From: Burkholderia thailandensis E264
GTDB taxonomy: Bacteria; Pseudomonadota; Gammaproteobacteria; Burkholderiales; Burkholderiaceae
DNA length: 64,000 nt
Assembly: GCF_000012365.1 (NCBI RefSeq)
Contig: NC_007651.1
Location: 744,001 to 808,000 of the forward strand
Reading direction: 5' to 3'
The number at the start of each line of letters is the position of its first letter. Positions within the stretch are counted from its first letter, which is position 1. Under the pieces are notes generated by a model. That model had not been told where the DNA came from, did not search any database, and worked only from the letters and a program-made list of their open reading frames with translations. Shown here piece after piece: positions 1-8,136 of this stretch. The translations under genes were made by a program, and so were the position numbers.

Positions 1-1065
1 GCGGAAGAGCTGGGCGGCCCGGTCTGGGTCGTCAAGGCCCAGATTCATGCGGGCGGCCGCGGCAAGGGCGGCGGCGTGAAGGTCGCGAAGTCGCTCGACC
101 AAGTGCGCGAGTACGCGAACCAGATCCTCGGCATGCAGCTGAAGACGCACCAGACGGGCCCGGAAGGCCAGAAGGTCAACCGTCTGCTGATCGAGGAAGG
201 CGCGGACATCAAGAAGGAACTGTATGTCGGCATCGTGATCGATCGCGTGTCGCAGAAGGTCGTCGTGATGGCGTCGAGCGAAGGCGGCATGGACATCGAG
301 GAAGTCGCGGAAAAGACGCCGGAAGCGATCCACAAGGTCGCGGTCGAGCCGTCGACGGGCCTGCAGGACGCCGAAGCCGACGATCTCGCGAAGAAGATCG
401 GCGTGCCGGATGCGTCGATTCCGCAAGCGCGGGAAATCCTGAAGGGCCTGTACAAGTCGTTCTGGGAAACGGACGCGTCGCTCGCCGAAATCAACCCGCT
501 CGTGCTGACGGGCGACGGCAAGGTGATCGCGCTCGACGCGAAGTTCAACTTCGATTCGAACGCGCTGTTCCGCCATCCGGAAATCGTCGCGTACCGCGAT
601 CTGGACGAAGAAGATCCGGCTGAAATCGAAGCGTCGAAGTTCGACCTCGCGTACATCTCGCTCGACGGCAACATCGGCTGCCTCGTGAACGGCGCGGGCC
701 TCGCGATGGCGACGATGGACACGATCAAGCTGTTCGGCGGCGAACCGGCCAACTTCCTCGACGTGGGCGGCGGCGCGACGACCGAGAAGGTCACCGAAGC
801 GTTCAAGCTGATGCTGAAGAACCCGGGCCTGAAGGCCATCCTTGTGAACATCTTCGGCGGCATCATGCGCTGCGACGTGATCGCGGAAGGCGTGATCGCC
901 GGCTCGAAGGCGGTGAACCTGAACGTGCCGCTCGTCGTGCGCATGAAGGGCACGAACGAAGACCTCGGCAAGAAGATGCTCGCGGAATCCGGCCTGCCGA
1001 TCATCTCGGCGGACAGCATGGAAGAAGCGGCGCAGAAGGTCGTCGCGGCTGCTGCGGGCAAGTAA
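1..1065 (+). CDS. sucC: Succinyl-CoA synthetase beta subunit, 5'-truncated by the window edge
   Basis: Beta subunit of the ADP-forming succinate-CoA ligase of the TCA cycle, cytosolic, partner of SucD just downstream. The frame is already open at base 1 ([19 protein letters not shown]), so the true start lies to the left. 354 residues are visible; the family is about 388, so roughly 34 are missing. Visible marks are the ATP-grasp segment with the [15 protein letters not shown] lysine/glycine-rich stretch and the C-terminal ligase-CoA domain with the [13 protein letters not shown] and [16 protein letters not shown] motifs. An internal GTG at 76 is not the start because the conserved ATP-grasp residues lie before it. 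It is the first gene of a sucCD operon. Confidence 0.97.
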   Translation, partial: AEELGGPVWVVKAQIHAGGRGKGGGVKVAKSLDQVREYANQILGMQLKTHQTGPEGQKVNRLLIEEGADIKKELYVGIVIDRVSQKVVVMASSEGGMDIEEVAEKTPEAIHKVAVEPSTGLQDAEADDLAKKIGVPDASIPQAREILKGLYKSFWETDASLAEINPLVLTGDGKVIALDAKFNFDSNALFRHPEIVAYRDLDEEDPAEIEASKFDLAYISLDGNIGCLVNGAGLAMATMDTIKLFGGEPANFLDVGGGATTEKVTEAFKLMLKNPGLKAILVNIFGGIMRCDVIAEGVIAGSKAVNLNVPLVVRMKGTNEDLGKKMLAESGLPIISADSMEEAAQKVVAAAAGK

Positions 1066-1080
1066 CGAGCGCCTGCATCC

Positions 1081-1140
1081 CTGGCGCCGCGCGCCAGGCC
1101 CCGAAGCGGGGCGGGAAGACTCGGGCAGTCCCGCGTTTTT
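1081..1140 (+). other. Two hairpins between sucC and sucD, the second terminator-like
   Basis: The 146-bp sucC-sucD gap holds a perfect 7-bp stem (CTGGCGC at 1081-1087 with GCGCCAG at 1091-1097). It is followed by a 6-bp stem, GCGGGA 1111-1116 with TCCCGC 1129-1134, and then GTTTTT. The second looks like a weak intrinsic terminator with a 12-nt loop. Since the two subunits are needed in equal amounts, it may be a partial terminator, an mRNA-stability element, or chance in GC-rich DNA. Confidence 0.4.
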
Positions 1141-1211
1141 CCGAGCGCAACATTGAACACGCATGGCGGCGCGGTTTCTTTTCGCGACGCCGATCGAACA
1201 GAGGTCATTAC

Positions 1212-2093
1212 ATGTCGATTCTGATCAACAAAGACACGAAGGTCATCACGCAGGGCATCACCGGCAAGACCGGCCAGTTCCACACGCGCGCCTGCCGTGA
1301 ATACGCAAACGGCCGCGAAGCGTTCGTCGCGGGCGTGAACCCGAAGCGCGCCGGCGAAGATTTCGAAGGCATTCCGATCTACGCGAGCGTCAAGGAAGCG
1401 AAGGCGGAAACCGGCGCGACCGTGTCGGTCATCTACGTGCCGCCCGCGGGCGCCGCCGCGGCGATCTGGGAAGCGGTCGAGGCCGATCTCGATCTCGCGA
1501 TCTGCATCACGGAAGGCATCCCCGTGCGCGACATGATCGAAGTGAAGGACCGCATGCGCCGCGAAGGCCGCAAGACGCTGCTGCTCGGGCCGAACTGCCC
1601 GGGCACGATCACGCCGGACGAGCTGAAGATCGGCATCATGCCGGGCCACATCCACCGCAAGGGCCGCATCGGCGTCGTGTCGCGCTCGGGCACGCTGACG
1701 TACGAGGCGGTCGCGCAACTGACGGCGCTTGGCCTTGGCCAATCGTCGGCGGTCGGCATCGGCGGCGACCCGATCAACGGCCTGAAGCACATCGACGTGA
1801 TGAAGATGTTCAACGACGATCCGGATACGGACGCGGTCGTGATGATCGGCGAGATCGGCGGTCCGGACGAGGCCAACGCGGCGCAGTGGATCAAGGACAA
1901 CATGAAGAAGCCCGTCGTTGGCTTCATCGCGGGCGTCACGGCGCCTCCGGGCAAGCGCATGGGCCACGCCGGCGCGCTGATCTCGGGCGGTGCGGACACG
2001 GCCGAAGCGAAGCTGGAAATCATGGAAGCGTGCGGCATCAAGGTCACGCGCAATCCGTCGGAAATGGGCCGCCTGCTGAAGGCCGCGCTGTAA
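1212..2093 (+). CDS. sucD: Succinyl-CoA synthetase alpha subunit
   Basis: Alpha subunit of succinate-CoA ligase; it binds CoA and carries the phosphohistidine. 293 residues, the normal length. The N-terminal CoA-binding Rossmann fold begins [20 protein letters not shown]. The phosphohistidine loop [19 protein letters not shown] is near residue 245, and [13 protein letters not shown] is also visible. The ATG at 1212 is preceded by GAGGTCATTAC, a usable ribosome site. It is followed 17 bp after its stop by a strong terminator. Confidence 0.98.
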   Translation: MSILINKDTKVITQGITGKTGQFHTRACREYANGREAFVAGVNPKRAGEDFEGIPIYASVKEAKAETGATVSVIYVPPAGAAAAIWEAVEADLDLAICITEGIPVRDMIEVKDRMRREGRKTLLLGPNCPGTITPDELKIGIMPGHIHRKGRIGVVSRSGTLTYEAVAQLTALGLGQSSAVGIGGDPINGLKHIDVMKMFNDDPDTDAVVMIGEIGGPDEANAAQWIKDNMKKPVVGFIAGVTAPPGKRMGHAGALISGGADTAEAKLEIMEACGIKVTRNPSEMGRLLKAAL

Positions 2094-2110
2094 GCGCCGG
2101 TTCCATCGCC

Positions 2111-2143
2111 ACAAAAAACGCCGGTTCCGCCGGCGTTTTTTGT
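2111..2143. terminator. Rho-independent terminator after sucD
   Basis: Perfect 14-bp inverted repeat, ACAAAAAACGCCGG at 2111-2124 with CCGGCGTTTTTTGT at 2130-2143 and a 5-nt loop. The A-tract on one side and T-tract on the other make it usable from both strands. Confidence 0.92.
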
Positions 2144-2244
2144 TATGCTCGCGCAATCGTTTCGTAAGGCCCCCCGTCGGGCGGCCCGTCGCGGGCGGAA
2201 CGCACGCCGACGCCCGCCGGTCCCACTTCCTCTGCTTCGTTCTC

Positions 2245-2958
2245 ATGCTCGAATTCTTTGCCTCGCTCCATTGGGGCGCCGTCGTCCAGATCGTCGTGAT
2301 CGATATCCTGCTTGGCGGCGACAACGCCGTCGTGATCGCGCTCGCGTGCCGCAACCTGCCCGTGCAGCAGCGCGTGCGCGGCGTGCTGTGGGGGACGGCC
2401 GGCGCGATCGCGCTGCGCGTCGTGCTGATCGCGTTCGCGGTGCTGCTGCTCGACGTGCCGCTCCTCAAGTTCGCGGGCGGCGTGCTGCTGCTGTGGATCG
2501 GCGTGCGGCTGGTGGCGCCCGCCGAGGACGCGCACGAGAACATCCGGCCCGCCGACAAGTTGTGGGAGGCTGTGAAGACGATCGTGATCGCGGACGCGGT
2601 GATGAGCCTCGACAACGTCATCGCGATCGCGGGCGCGGCGGAGCAGGCGGATCCCGGCCACCGGATCGCGCTCGTGATCTTCGGCCTGCTCGTCAGCATC
2701 CCGATCATCGTCTGGGGCAGCACGCTCGTACTCAAGCTGCTCGACCGCTTTCCGATCTTCATCACGTTCGGCGCCGCGCTGCTCGGCTGGATCGCGGGCG
2801 GCCTGATGGTGAACGATCCGGCGGGCGACCGCTGGCCGCTCCTCGACACGCCCGCCGCGATCTATGGCGCGAGCGCCGCGGGCGCGCTCTTCGTCGTGAT
2901 CGCGGGCTACGCGCTGAAGAAGCGGCGCGCGACATCGAACGTGACGAATTCCCACTGA
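2245..2958 (+). CDS. TerC-family integral membrane protein
   Basis: 237-residue polytopic membrane protein of the TerC/YkoY/YjbE group, implicated in manganese or other metal export to exoenzymes and in tellurite-resistance-like functions. The hallmark acidic motifs are present in two repeats: IDILLGGDNAVVIALA near residue 20 and ADAVMSLDNVIAIAGAA near residue 125. The Asp residues in GGDN and LDN are the presumed metal ligands. About seven hydrophobic segments are visible. I chose the ATG at 2245; the open frame extends upstream to 2140 but that part overlaps the sucD terminator and is not hydrophobic. I looked for a yybP-ykoY riboswitch in the 100-bp leader and did not see one. Substrate is unknown. 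Confidence 0.9.
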   Translation: MLEFFASLHWGAVVQIVVIDILLGGDNAVVIALACRNLPVQQRVRGVLWGTAGAIALRVVLIAFAVLLLDVPLLKFAGGVLLLWIGVRLVAPAEDAHENIRPADKLWEAVKTIVIADAVMSLDNVIAIAGAAEQADPGHRIALVIFGLLVSIPIIVWGSTLVLKLLDRFPIFITFGAALLGWIAGGLMVNDPAGDRWPLLDTPAAIYGASAAGALFVVIAGYALKKRRATSNVTNSH

Positions 2959-3025
2959 CCGATGCGCAAGCGCGGCGTCGGCCATCCGGCCGACTGCCCG
3001 GTTTGCTGTCCGCTGGCTACGATCG

Positions 3026-3061
3026 ACACGCCTGCCTGATTCGGCAGGCGTGTTTCGTTTT
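3026..3061 (+). terminator. Rho-independent terminator after the terC-like gene
   Basis: 11-bp perfect stem, ACACGCCTGCC 3026-3036 with GGCAGGCGTGT 3043-3053, 6-nt loop, then TTCGTTTT. It ends only 12 bp before the upstream candidate start of the pilin gene. Confidence 0.88.
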
Positions 3062-3072
3062 CGGAGCCTGTC

Positions 3073-3696
3073 ATGAGCGAAGTTCTTTCCGTTTCACTGG
3101 CGATTGCGCCGCTTTTGCCTCAATGCAGGCGCGCTGCGCGCGGCGTGCGCCGGGCGTGGCGCGCGTCCCGGCGCATGATGCGCGGCCGTGGCTTCACGCT
3201 GATCGAATTGATGATCGTGCTCGCGATCGTCGGCGTGGTCGCCGCGTACGCGATTCCCGCGTATCAGGATTACCTCGCGCGCAGCCGGGTCGGCGAGGGG
3301 CTCGCGCTCGCCGCATCCGCGCGGCTCGCGGTCGCCGAGAACGCGGCGAGCGGCAACGGATTCTCGGGCGGCTATGTGTCGCCGCCCGCCACGCGCAACG
3401 TCGAATCGATCCGCATCGACGACGACACGGGGCAGATCGCCATCGCCTTCACGGCGCGCGTCGCGGCGGCGGGCGCGAATACGCTCGTCCTCGTGCCGTC
3501 GGTGCCGGATCAGGCGGACACGCCGACGGCGCGGGTTGCGCTGTCGAAGGGTGTTATCCAGGCGGGGACGATCACGTGGGAGTGCTTTGCCGGCGACAAG
3601 GCGTCGTCGTCGCTGCCCGCACCGGGCGCCGGACCGATGCCGACCGATGCGCCGACGCTGGCAGGCAAGCTCGCGCCGCCCGAGTGTCGCGCGTGA
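3073..3696 (+). CDS. pilA: Type IV major-pilin-like protein (PilA)
   Basis: Type IV prepilin: the class IVa processing site [18 protein letters not shown] is cut by the prepilin peptidase after Gly, with Glu at mature position 5. The hydrophobic N-terminal helix follows. Two cysteines (codons 3593-3595 and 3685-3687) enclose a C-terminal loop rich in Ser, Ala and Pro, as in pilin D-regions. Start is uncertain. ATG 3073 has a good GGAG ribosome site (3063-3066) but gives a 40-residue leader. ATGs at 3175/3178 give the usual 5-6 residue leader but lack a clear ribosome site. The mature protein is about 167 residues, ordinary for PilA. It lies directly before a PglL-like glycosyltransferase gene. 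In B. pseudomallei the pilA gene at this kind of locus has been linked to adhesion. Confidence 0.88.
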   Translation: MSEVLSVSLAIAPLLPQCRRAARGVRRAWRASRRMMRGRGFTLIELMIVLAIVGVVAAYAIPAYQDYLARSRVGEGLALAASARLAVAENAASGNGFSGGYVSPPATRNVESIRIDDDTGQIAIAFTARVAAAGANTLVLVPSVPDQADTPTARVALSKGVIQAGTITWECFAGDKASSSLPAPGAGPMPTDAPTLAGKLAPPECRA

Positions 3697-3877
3697 AGTC
3701 AACGCTGCGGGCCGCGACGAAGCGGCGCAACCGCCCGGCGACGCGACGGAGCGATCGCCGGGCACGGGACTTGCGCGACATGGCGGCGATCCGCCGCCGG
3801 GTGGAGCCGCGCGCGGTGCGACGCCCTTGCACCGCGATGGTGCGTTCCACGTTGTCCGTGTGCGCCGGGCGCCAGCG

Positions 3878-3901
3878 CCCGCACAGCGGGAGGTTTTTTT
3901 T
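3878..3901 (+). terminator. Rho-independent terminator after pilA
   Basis: Stem CCCGC 3878-3882 with GCGGG 3886-3890, then AGG and eight T residues to 3901. A larger bulged stem (GTGC...GGGC with GCCC-GCAC, 3859-3884) overlaps it. The T-run is the best evidence. Confidence 0.7.
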
Positions 3902-3936
3902 GTATAGTGCGCCGGTTGCTGACACCCGGTTTGCTC

Positions 3937-5724
3937 ATGCCTTCCTCTTTTCTGCGTTCTTTATCGCTGATCGCGCTCGCCGTCGCACTGATCCTGCCGT
4001 ACGCGATCACGAATCATACTTACCCGATCCCGACCTTCTATTCCGAATTCGCTGCGTTCGCGTTGTATTGGGTGCTCGGCGCGAGCGTCGTCCTGCTCGT
4101 GAAAGCCGAGCGCGCCCGACAACCGTTCGCGGCGCCGATGGCGCTCGTTGCGCCGCTCGGATTCGGCGCGGTATTGCTCGCGCAGATCGCGCTGCTGCCG
4201 CTGCGCCTGCCTTCGATGAACTGGCTCGCGATGGGCTACCTGCTCGGCGCGCTCGTCGCGATGCAGGCCGGCTATGCGCTCGCGCGCGCGAACATGGTCG
4301 ACGTGGTCGCGCGAATGATCGCGGGCGCGACGATCATCGGCGGCGTCGTCGCGGTCGCGTGCCAGTTCGTGCAACTGTTCCATCTGGAGACGATGTTCTC
4401 GCCGTTCGTCGTGTCGTACGGTGTGACGGTCGACCGCCGTCCGTACGGCAACATGGCGCAGGCCAACCATCTCGCGACCTATATCGCGTTCGCGCTCGCG
4501 GGCGCGCTCTATCTCGTGCAGACGCGGCGGATGCCGGCGCTCGCGTGGGCGGCGCTGTCGGTGCTCTTGTCCGTCGGGCTCGCGCTCACCGTGTCGCGGG
4601 GGCCATGGCTGCAGGTCGGCGTGATGGTCGTCGCCGGCTTCTGGATGGCGTTCGCGCAGACGCGGCGCGATCCGGCCGCGCGCCGCGCGCGCGCATGGGT
4701 GATTCCCGTCGTGCTCGGCGCGCTGTTCGTCGCGGTCAACGTCGCGGTGCGCTGGGCGAATGCCCACTACCATCTCGGTCTCGCGGAATCGGCTGCGGAG
4801 CGCATGCGCGACGCCGGCCAGATCGCGCCGCGTCTCGCGCTCTGGAAGTACGGCCTCACGATGTTCCGCGAGCATCCGCTGCTCGGCGTCGGCTGGGGCG
4901 AATTCCCGATTCATCAGTTCGAGCTCGTGCGCAGGCTGGGCGGCGTCGAGATCGCGAACAACTCACACGACATCTTCATCGATCTGCTCGCGAAATCCGG
5001 CTTGCTCGGTCTCGGCGTGCTGTTCGTCGCGCTCGTCGCGTGGTTCGTGCGTGCGCTGCGCGCGCCGCATGCCGAGAGCCGCGTGTTCGGCTTCGCGCTC
5101 GTCGGTATCGTGTTGATGCACGCGCTCGTCGAGTATCCGCAGCAGTACACGTTTTTCCTGCTGCCTGTGATGTTCGTGATCGGCCTGCTCGAGACGAAGC
5201 CGCTGCGCATGCTGCCGGGCCGTGCGGCGTTCGCGCTGTTCGCGGCGCTGTCGGTGGCGGGGCTCGCGTCGCTGTATCCGGTGCTGCGCGACTACCAGCG
5301 GGCCGAAGTGTTGTATTACGGCACGAATCCGGCCGAGCAATACCGCGAGCAACCGTCGTTCCTGTTCGGTGCTTGGGGCGATTACGGCGCGGCAACGCTG
5401 CTCGCGATTTCGCGCGACAACTTGCAGGCGAAGCTCGCCGCGCACGAGCGCGCGATCGCGCTGTTGCCCGGCGAGACGGTGCTGCGCCGCTATGCGGTGT
5501 TGCAGGCGCTCGACGGCCGCGAGGCCGACGCGCTCGATACGGTCGAGCGGTTGCGCGTGTTCGCGGAAGAGCTGCACGACTGGCCGGTGCAACTTGCCGC
5601 GCTGTACAAGCTGCTCGACGAGCAGCCGTCGCTGAAGTCGTTCAAGACGGCGCTCGTCGCGAAGTACGGAACGCCGGCGGCGAACCTGTCCGCCGACGAC
5701 GAGGAAGACGACAGCGACGAATGA
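3937..5724 (+). CDS. pglL: PglL-type O-oligosaccharyltransferase / Wzy_C membrane protein
   Basis: Polytopic inner-membrane protein of the O-antigen ligase/PglL superfamily, expected to move lipid-linked glycan onto Ser/Thr of periplasmic proteins. About 595 residues from ATG 3937; a GTG at 3907 in frame coincides with a TATAGT -10-like hexamer and is less likely. There are about a dozen hydrophobic segments. The large periplasmic loop with the ligase signature GWGEFPIHQFEL and the following NNSHDIFIDLLAKSGLLG lies near residues 315-350. The ligase family needs the His in this NSHD-type motif. The C-terminal 150 residues are soluble and helical (Wzy_C_2-like), ending in an acidic tail. Position next to pilA matches the PglL locus of B. 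cenocepacia and argues for protein glycosylation rather than LPS ligation. Confidence 0.85.
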   Translation: MPSSFLRSLSLIALAVALILPYAITNHTYPIPTFYSEFAAFALYWVLGASVVLLVKAERARQPFAAPMALVAPLGFGAVLLAQIALLPLRLPSMNWLAMGYLLGALVAMQAGYALARANMVDVVARMIAGATIIGGVVAVACQFVQLFHLETMFSPFVVSYGVTVDRRPYGNMAQANHLATYIAFALAGALYLVQTRRMPALAWAALSVLLSVGLALTVSRGPWLQVGVMVVAGFWMAFAQTRRDPAARRARAWVIPVVLGALFVAVNVAVRWANAHYHLGLAESAAERMRDAGQIAPRLALWKYGLTMFREHPLLGVGWGEFPIHQFELVRRLGGVEIANNSHDIFIDLLAKSGLLGLGVLFVALVAWFVRALRAPHAESRVFGFALVGIVLMHALVEYPQQYTFFLLPVMFVIGLLETKPLRMLPGRAAFALFAALSVAGLASLYPVLRDYQRAEVLYYGTNPAEQYREQPSFLFGAWGDYGAATLLAISRDNLQAKLAAHERAIALLPGETVLRRYAVLQALDGREADALDTVERLRVFAEELHDWPVQLAALYKLLDEQPSLKSFKTALVAKYGTPAANLSADDEEDDSDE

Positions 5725-5759
5725 TTGCCGGGAGGCTCGAAACCGAGCGATTGATTGAG

Positions 5760-5788
5760 AAACCGCCGCTCGATGCGGCGGTTTTTTT
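5760..5788 (+). terminator. Rho-independent terminator after pglL
   Basis: 10-bp stem, AAACCGCCGC 5760-5769 with GCGGCGGTTT 5775-5784, 5-nt loop TCGAT, T-run to 5788. Confidence 0.9.
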
Positions 5789-6246
5789 GTAGGGGGCGGG
5801 AAGATGCGGCGAACGGGGGCGTGATGGGGCGATGATGGCGGTGACCTTGGATCTTGGACACCGCACGTCGCACATCAAATGAAACATGACGCGAAACGCG
5901 TGAAGCAGGGCCCGCGAAGCCGGATGTGTGATCGAGCGGGCCGGCATTTCGCGATGCGGGCAGTCAACATGAGCAATCGCGTGCCGCTTTTCCGCTTTGC
6001 ATCGCCGGCGCCGCCCGCATCGACACTGCGTCGCCGCCACGGACGACCGACGCGAGCAGTCATGGCGAGATCGTCCGGAAATCGCCGCATGCCTCTCGCC
6101 TTGTCGCCGATGACGTTAACCAGTGTTAAATTCCGCCGAGTTCGCACATCGCGCCCCGCCGTGAGCGTATGCACGCGATGTCGTTCGGGTATGCTTGGGC
6201 GCGTGATTTACCGACCGGACCGATTTTCCGCCCTGAGAGGAAGCCC
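5789..6246. other. Intergenic, no convincing gene
   Basis: 458 bp between the pglL terminator and the DUF2501 gene. Open frames on both strands are short, Arg-rich and lack ribosome sites, so I do not call them. The AT-richer stretch GTTAACCAGTGTTAAATT near 6115-6132 probably holds the promoter of the next gene, but I could not fix a -35/-10 pair. Confidence 0.5.
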
Positions 6247-6717
6247 ATGAAAACGCGTACGCATCGTATTGCCGCAGCAGGCATCCTGGTTGCCAGCATC
6301 GTGTCGTTTTCGGCCGCGCATGCGCAGCTCGGCGATTTTCTCAAGCAAGGCGCCGACGCGGGCAACGGCGCGGGCGGTATCGCCGGCGCGCTCGGCAATC
6401 TCGGCGGCGCGGGCGGCGCGGCGTCGGCCGGCTCGCTGCTGACGCCCGGCAGCTCCGGCAACGTCGCGGGCCTGCTGCAGTTCTGCATCAAGAACAACTA
6501 TCTCGGTGACGGTGGCGCGTCGTCGGTCAAGGATGCGCTGATGAGCAAGCTGGGCGGCGGCGTCACGTCGGACAGCGCGTATTCAAGCGGCGCGAACGGG
6601 ATTCTCGACGCCGGCAACGGCCGCACGCTCGACCTGAGCGGCGGGCAAAGCTTCAAGCAGCAGTTGACGAAGCAGGTGTGCGACAAGGTGTTGTCGCAAG
6701 CGAAATCGCTGTTGTAA
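6247..6717 (+). CDS. DUF2501 family secreted protein
   Basis: 156 residues with a clear Sec signal peptide (MKTRTHRIAAAGILVASIV then FSAAHAQ). The mature part is Gly/Ala-rich (AGNGAGGIAGALGNLGGAGG). A conserved core follows: LLQFCIKNNYLGDGGASSVKD, then KQQLTKQVCDKVLSQAKSLL at the C-terminus. The two cysteines could form a disulfide in the periplasm. This is the layout of the DUF2501/YjjA family, whose function is unknown. ATG 6247 has GAGAGG just upstream. Monocistronic by spacing. Confidence 0.85.
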   Translation: MKTRTHRIAAAGILVASIVSFSAAHAQLGDFLKQGADAGNGAGGIAGALGNLGGAGGAASAGSLLTPGSSGNVAGLLQFCIKNNYLGDGGASSVKDALMSKLGGGVTSDSAYSSGANGILDAGNGRTLDLSGGQSFKQQLTKQVCDKVLSQAKSLL

Positions 6718-6957
6718 GCACGGTCGGCGGATCGCGGCGGGCAGCGGGCCGTCGTCGCCGGAACAGCGGCGCGGATCGGAACGCGCGCCGCCGAAGCAAT
6801 GCGTGCCGGCGAGTTCCGGGGACCGCTCGCTGCCTGGCGCAGGCACCCCGCGTGAGCGAAACGTCGACGAGAAACGGGGGCGCGGAATCGGTTGGCGGCG
6901 CGTGACGCGCCTGTCGGCGATTCGCGAGACGGACGCTGTAGACGGACCACAACCAAC

Positions 6958-7323
6958 ATGAAGACCTACTCGACGTACCTGACGCTGCCGCTTGCCGCGT
7001 CACTGCTCGCCGGCTGTGCGGCGTTCGCGCCGAGCGACGCGGCGAAGCTCGAATGCACGATGCCCGTCGCGGCGTACCCCGAGAATGCGAAGCCGCTCGA
7101 GCGTCGGGCGACCGTGCTCGTGCGCGCGATGATCACGGCATCGGGCAACGCGGAGAACGTCACGGTGACGACGAGCAGCCGTAACGCCGCGGCGGACCGC
7201 GCGGCTGTCGACGCGATGTCGAGGATCGTGTGTTCGCAGACGCCCGCGCGCGGCGGCGAGCCGTATCCGTTCACGCTGACGCGGCCGTTCGTGTTCGAGC
7301 CGCGGGCGAAGGCGTCGCGGTGA
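6958..7323 (+). CDS. Small lipoprotein with a TonB-C-like domain
   Basis: 121 residues. The N-terminus is a lipoprotein signal with lipobox LLAGC (Cys at residue 18), so it is likely membrane-anchored in the periplasm. The remainder (CTMPVAAYPENAKPLERRATV, then VRAMITASGNAENVTVTTSS and DRAAVDAMSRIVCSQTP) has the beta-alpha-beta pattern of TonB C-terminal domains, where P-x-YP and a 'sG..v.v...S' segment recur. It lacks the Pro-rich spanning region of true TonB, so it is not an energy transducer by itself. Start ATG 6958; upstream in-frame codons to 6892 precede the signal sequence and are not used. Confidence 0.75.
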   Translation: MKTYSTYLTLPLAASLLAGCAAFAPSDAAKLECTMPVAAYPENAKPLERRATVLVRAMITASGNAENVTVTTSSRNAAADRAAVDAMSRIVCSQTPARGGEPYPFTLTRPFVFEPRAKASR

Positions 7324-7503
7324 CGCTCATCGGAGCGCGCCGAGCGCATTGAACGTGCTGACGAGTGCGGGGCGGGCGAGTGACGGCTGCGCCGTCCCGG
7401 GACGGCGCGATCGCCGCTCGCGGCCTCGAGTGTGTCGACGGCCGCGGGCGATGCGCACGCCCGGCTCAGATGAGGCGCGCGTGGTCGGCGCAGCCGGGCC
7501 GCA

Positions 7504-7998
7504 TCACGCGCCGGCGTCGTTCGCCTTCCAGTCTCCCGACTTCCCGCCGCGCTTCTCGCGCACGCTCACCTCGGTGATCACCATCCCGCGATCGACCGCC
7601 TTGCACATGTCGTACACGGTCAGCAGCCCGACCTGCACGGCAGTCAGCGCTTCCATCTCGACGCCTGTGCGCCCGAGCGTCTCGACCTGCGCGCTGCAGC
7701 GCACGCCGGGCAGCGCGTCGTCGAACTCGAAATCGACCGCGACGCGCGTGAGCGCGAGCGGATGGCAGAGCGGAATCAGATCGGCGGCGCGCTTCGCGCC
7801 CTGGATCGCCGCGATTCGCGCGACGCCGAGCACGTCGCCTTTCTTCGCGCGTCCCTCGCGGATCAGCGCGAGCGTGTCGGGCAGCATCCGGATCGCGCCG
7901 CGCGCCACCGCGATGCGCTTCGTTTCCTGCTTGTCGCCGACGTCGACCATGTGCGCGTGACCGGCGGCGTCGAAGTGTGTGAACCCAGATCCAGACAT
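7504..7998 (-). CDS. moaC: Cyclic pyranopterin monophosphate synthase
   Basis: MoaC turns the MoaA product (3',8-cyclo-7,8-dihydro-GTP) into cPMP in molybdenum cofactor synthesis. 164 residues, family length. Signatures are [19 protein letters not shown] (about 52-70), DLIPLCHPL (73-81), [14 protein letters not shown] (111-124) and the catalytic-site Asp130 and Lys133 in VYDMCKAVD. Start ATG with complement at 7996-7998. It stands alone on its strand, divergent from the M48 protease gene; no other moa gene is adjacent. A much longer open frame continues past the start but is antisense noise. Confidence 0.97.
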   Translation of the reverse strand: MSGSGFTHFDAAGHAHMVDVGDKQETKRIAVARGAIRMLPDTLALIREGRAKKGDVLGVARIAAIQGAKRAADLIPLCHPLALTRVAVDFEFDDALPGVRCSAQVETLGRTGVEMEALTAVQVGLLTVYDMCKAVDRGMVITEVSVREKRGGKSGDWKANDAGA

Positions 7999-8022
7999 GT
8001 CGTGCTCCGTTAGAGGGCGCCT

Positions 8023-8028
8023 ATCATA
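8023..8028 (-). promoter_or_regulatory. Candidate -10 box for moaC
   Basis: Reading the minus strand, TATGAT lies 24 bp upstream of the moaC start in otherwise GC-rich DNA. No good -35 is visible. Confidence 0.4.
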
Positions 8029-8081
8029 GCAGCGCGGCTCGCCGCCACGCTCCGGCGTGCGAGCGGCGGCCGGCGCGCCGT

Positions 8082-8087
8082 TACAAT
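8082..8087 (+). promoter_or_regulatory. Candidate -10 box for the M48 protease gene
   Basis: TACAAT at 8082-8087, about 50 bp before the chosen ATG at 8137. An ATG at 8086 falls inside the box, which argues against that upstream start. Confidence 0.45.
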
Positions 8088-8136
8088 GATGCCGTTGCGT
8101 CGAACCATTACGCCACGGCCGCCCAGATCCTTGTCC

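Noticed and set aside
2144..2244. yybP-ykoY manganese riboswitch upstream of the TerC gene
   Set aside because: TerC-family genes often have one, but I could not find its conserved loop sequences in this 100-bp leader.
45..2849. Very long minus-strand frame antisense to sucC-sucD-terC, and others like it (7504-10683, 35791-39462, 61087-63624)
   Set aside because: High GC3 codons in the true genes leave few stop codons on the opposite strand. The translations are Arg-, Ala- or His-rich, without domains or ribosome sites, and overlap well-recognised genes.
5879..6250. 123-codon frame before the DUF2501 gene
   Set aside because: Basic, low-complexity translation, no ribosome site, and it overlaps the DUF2501 signal peptide.
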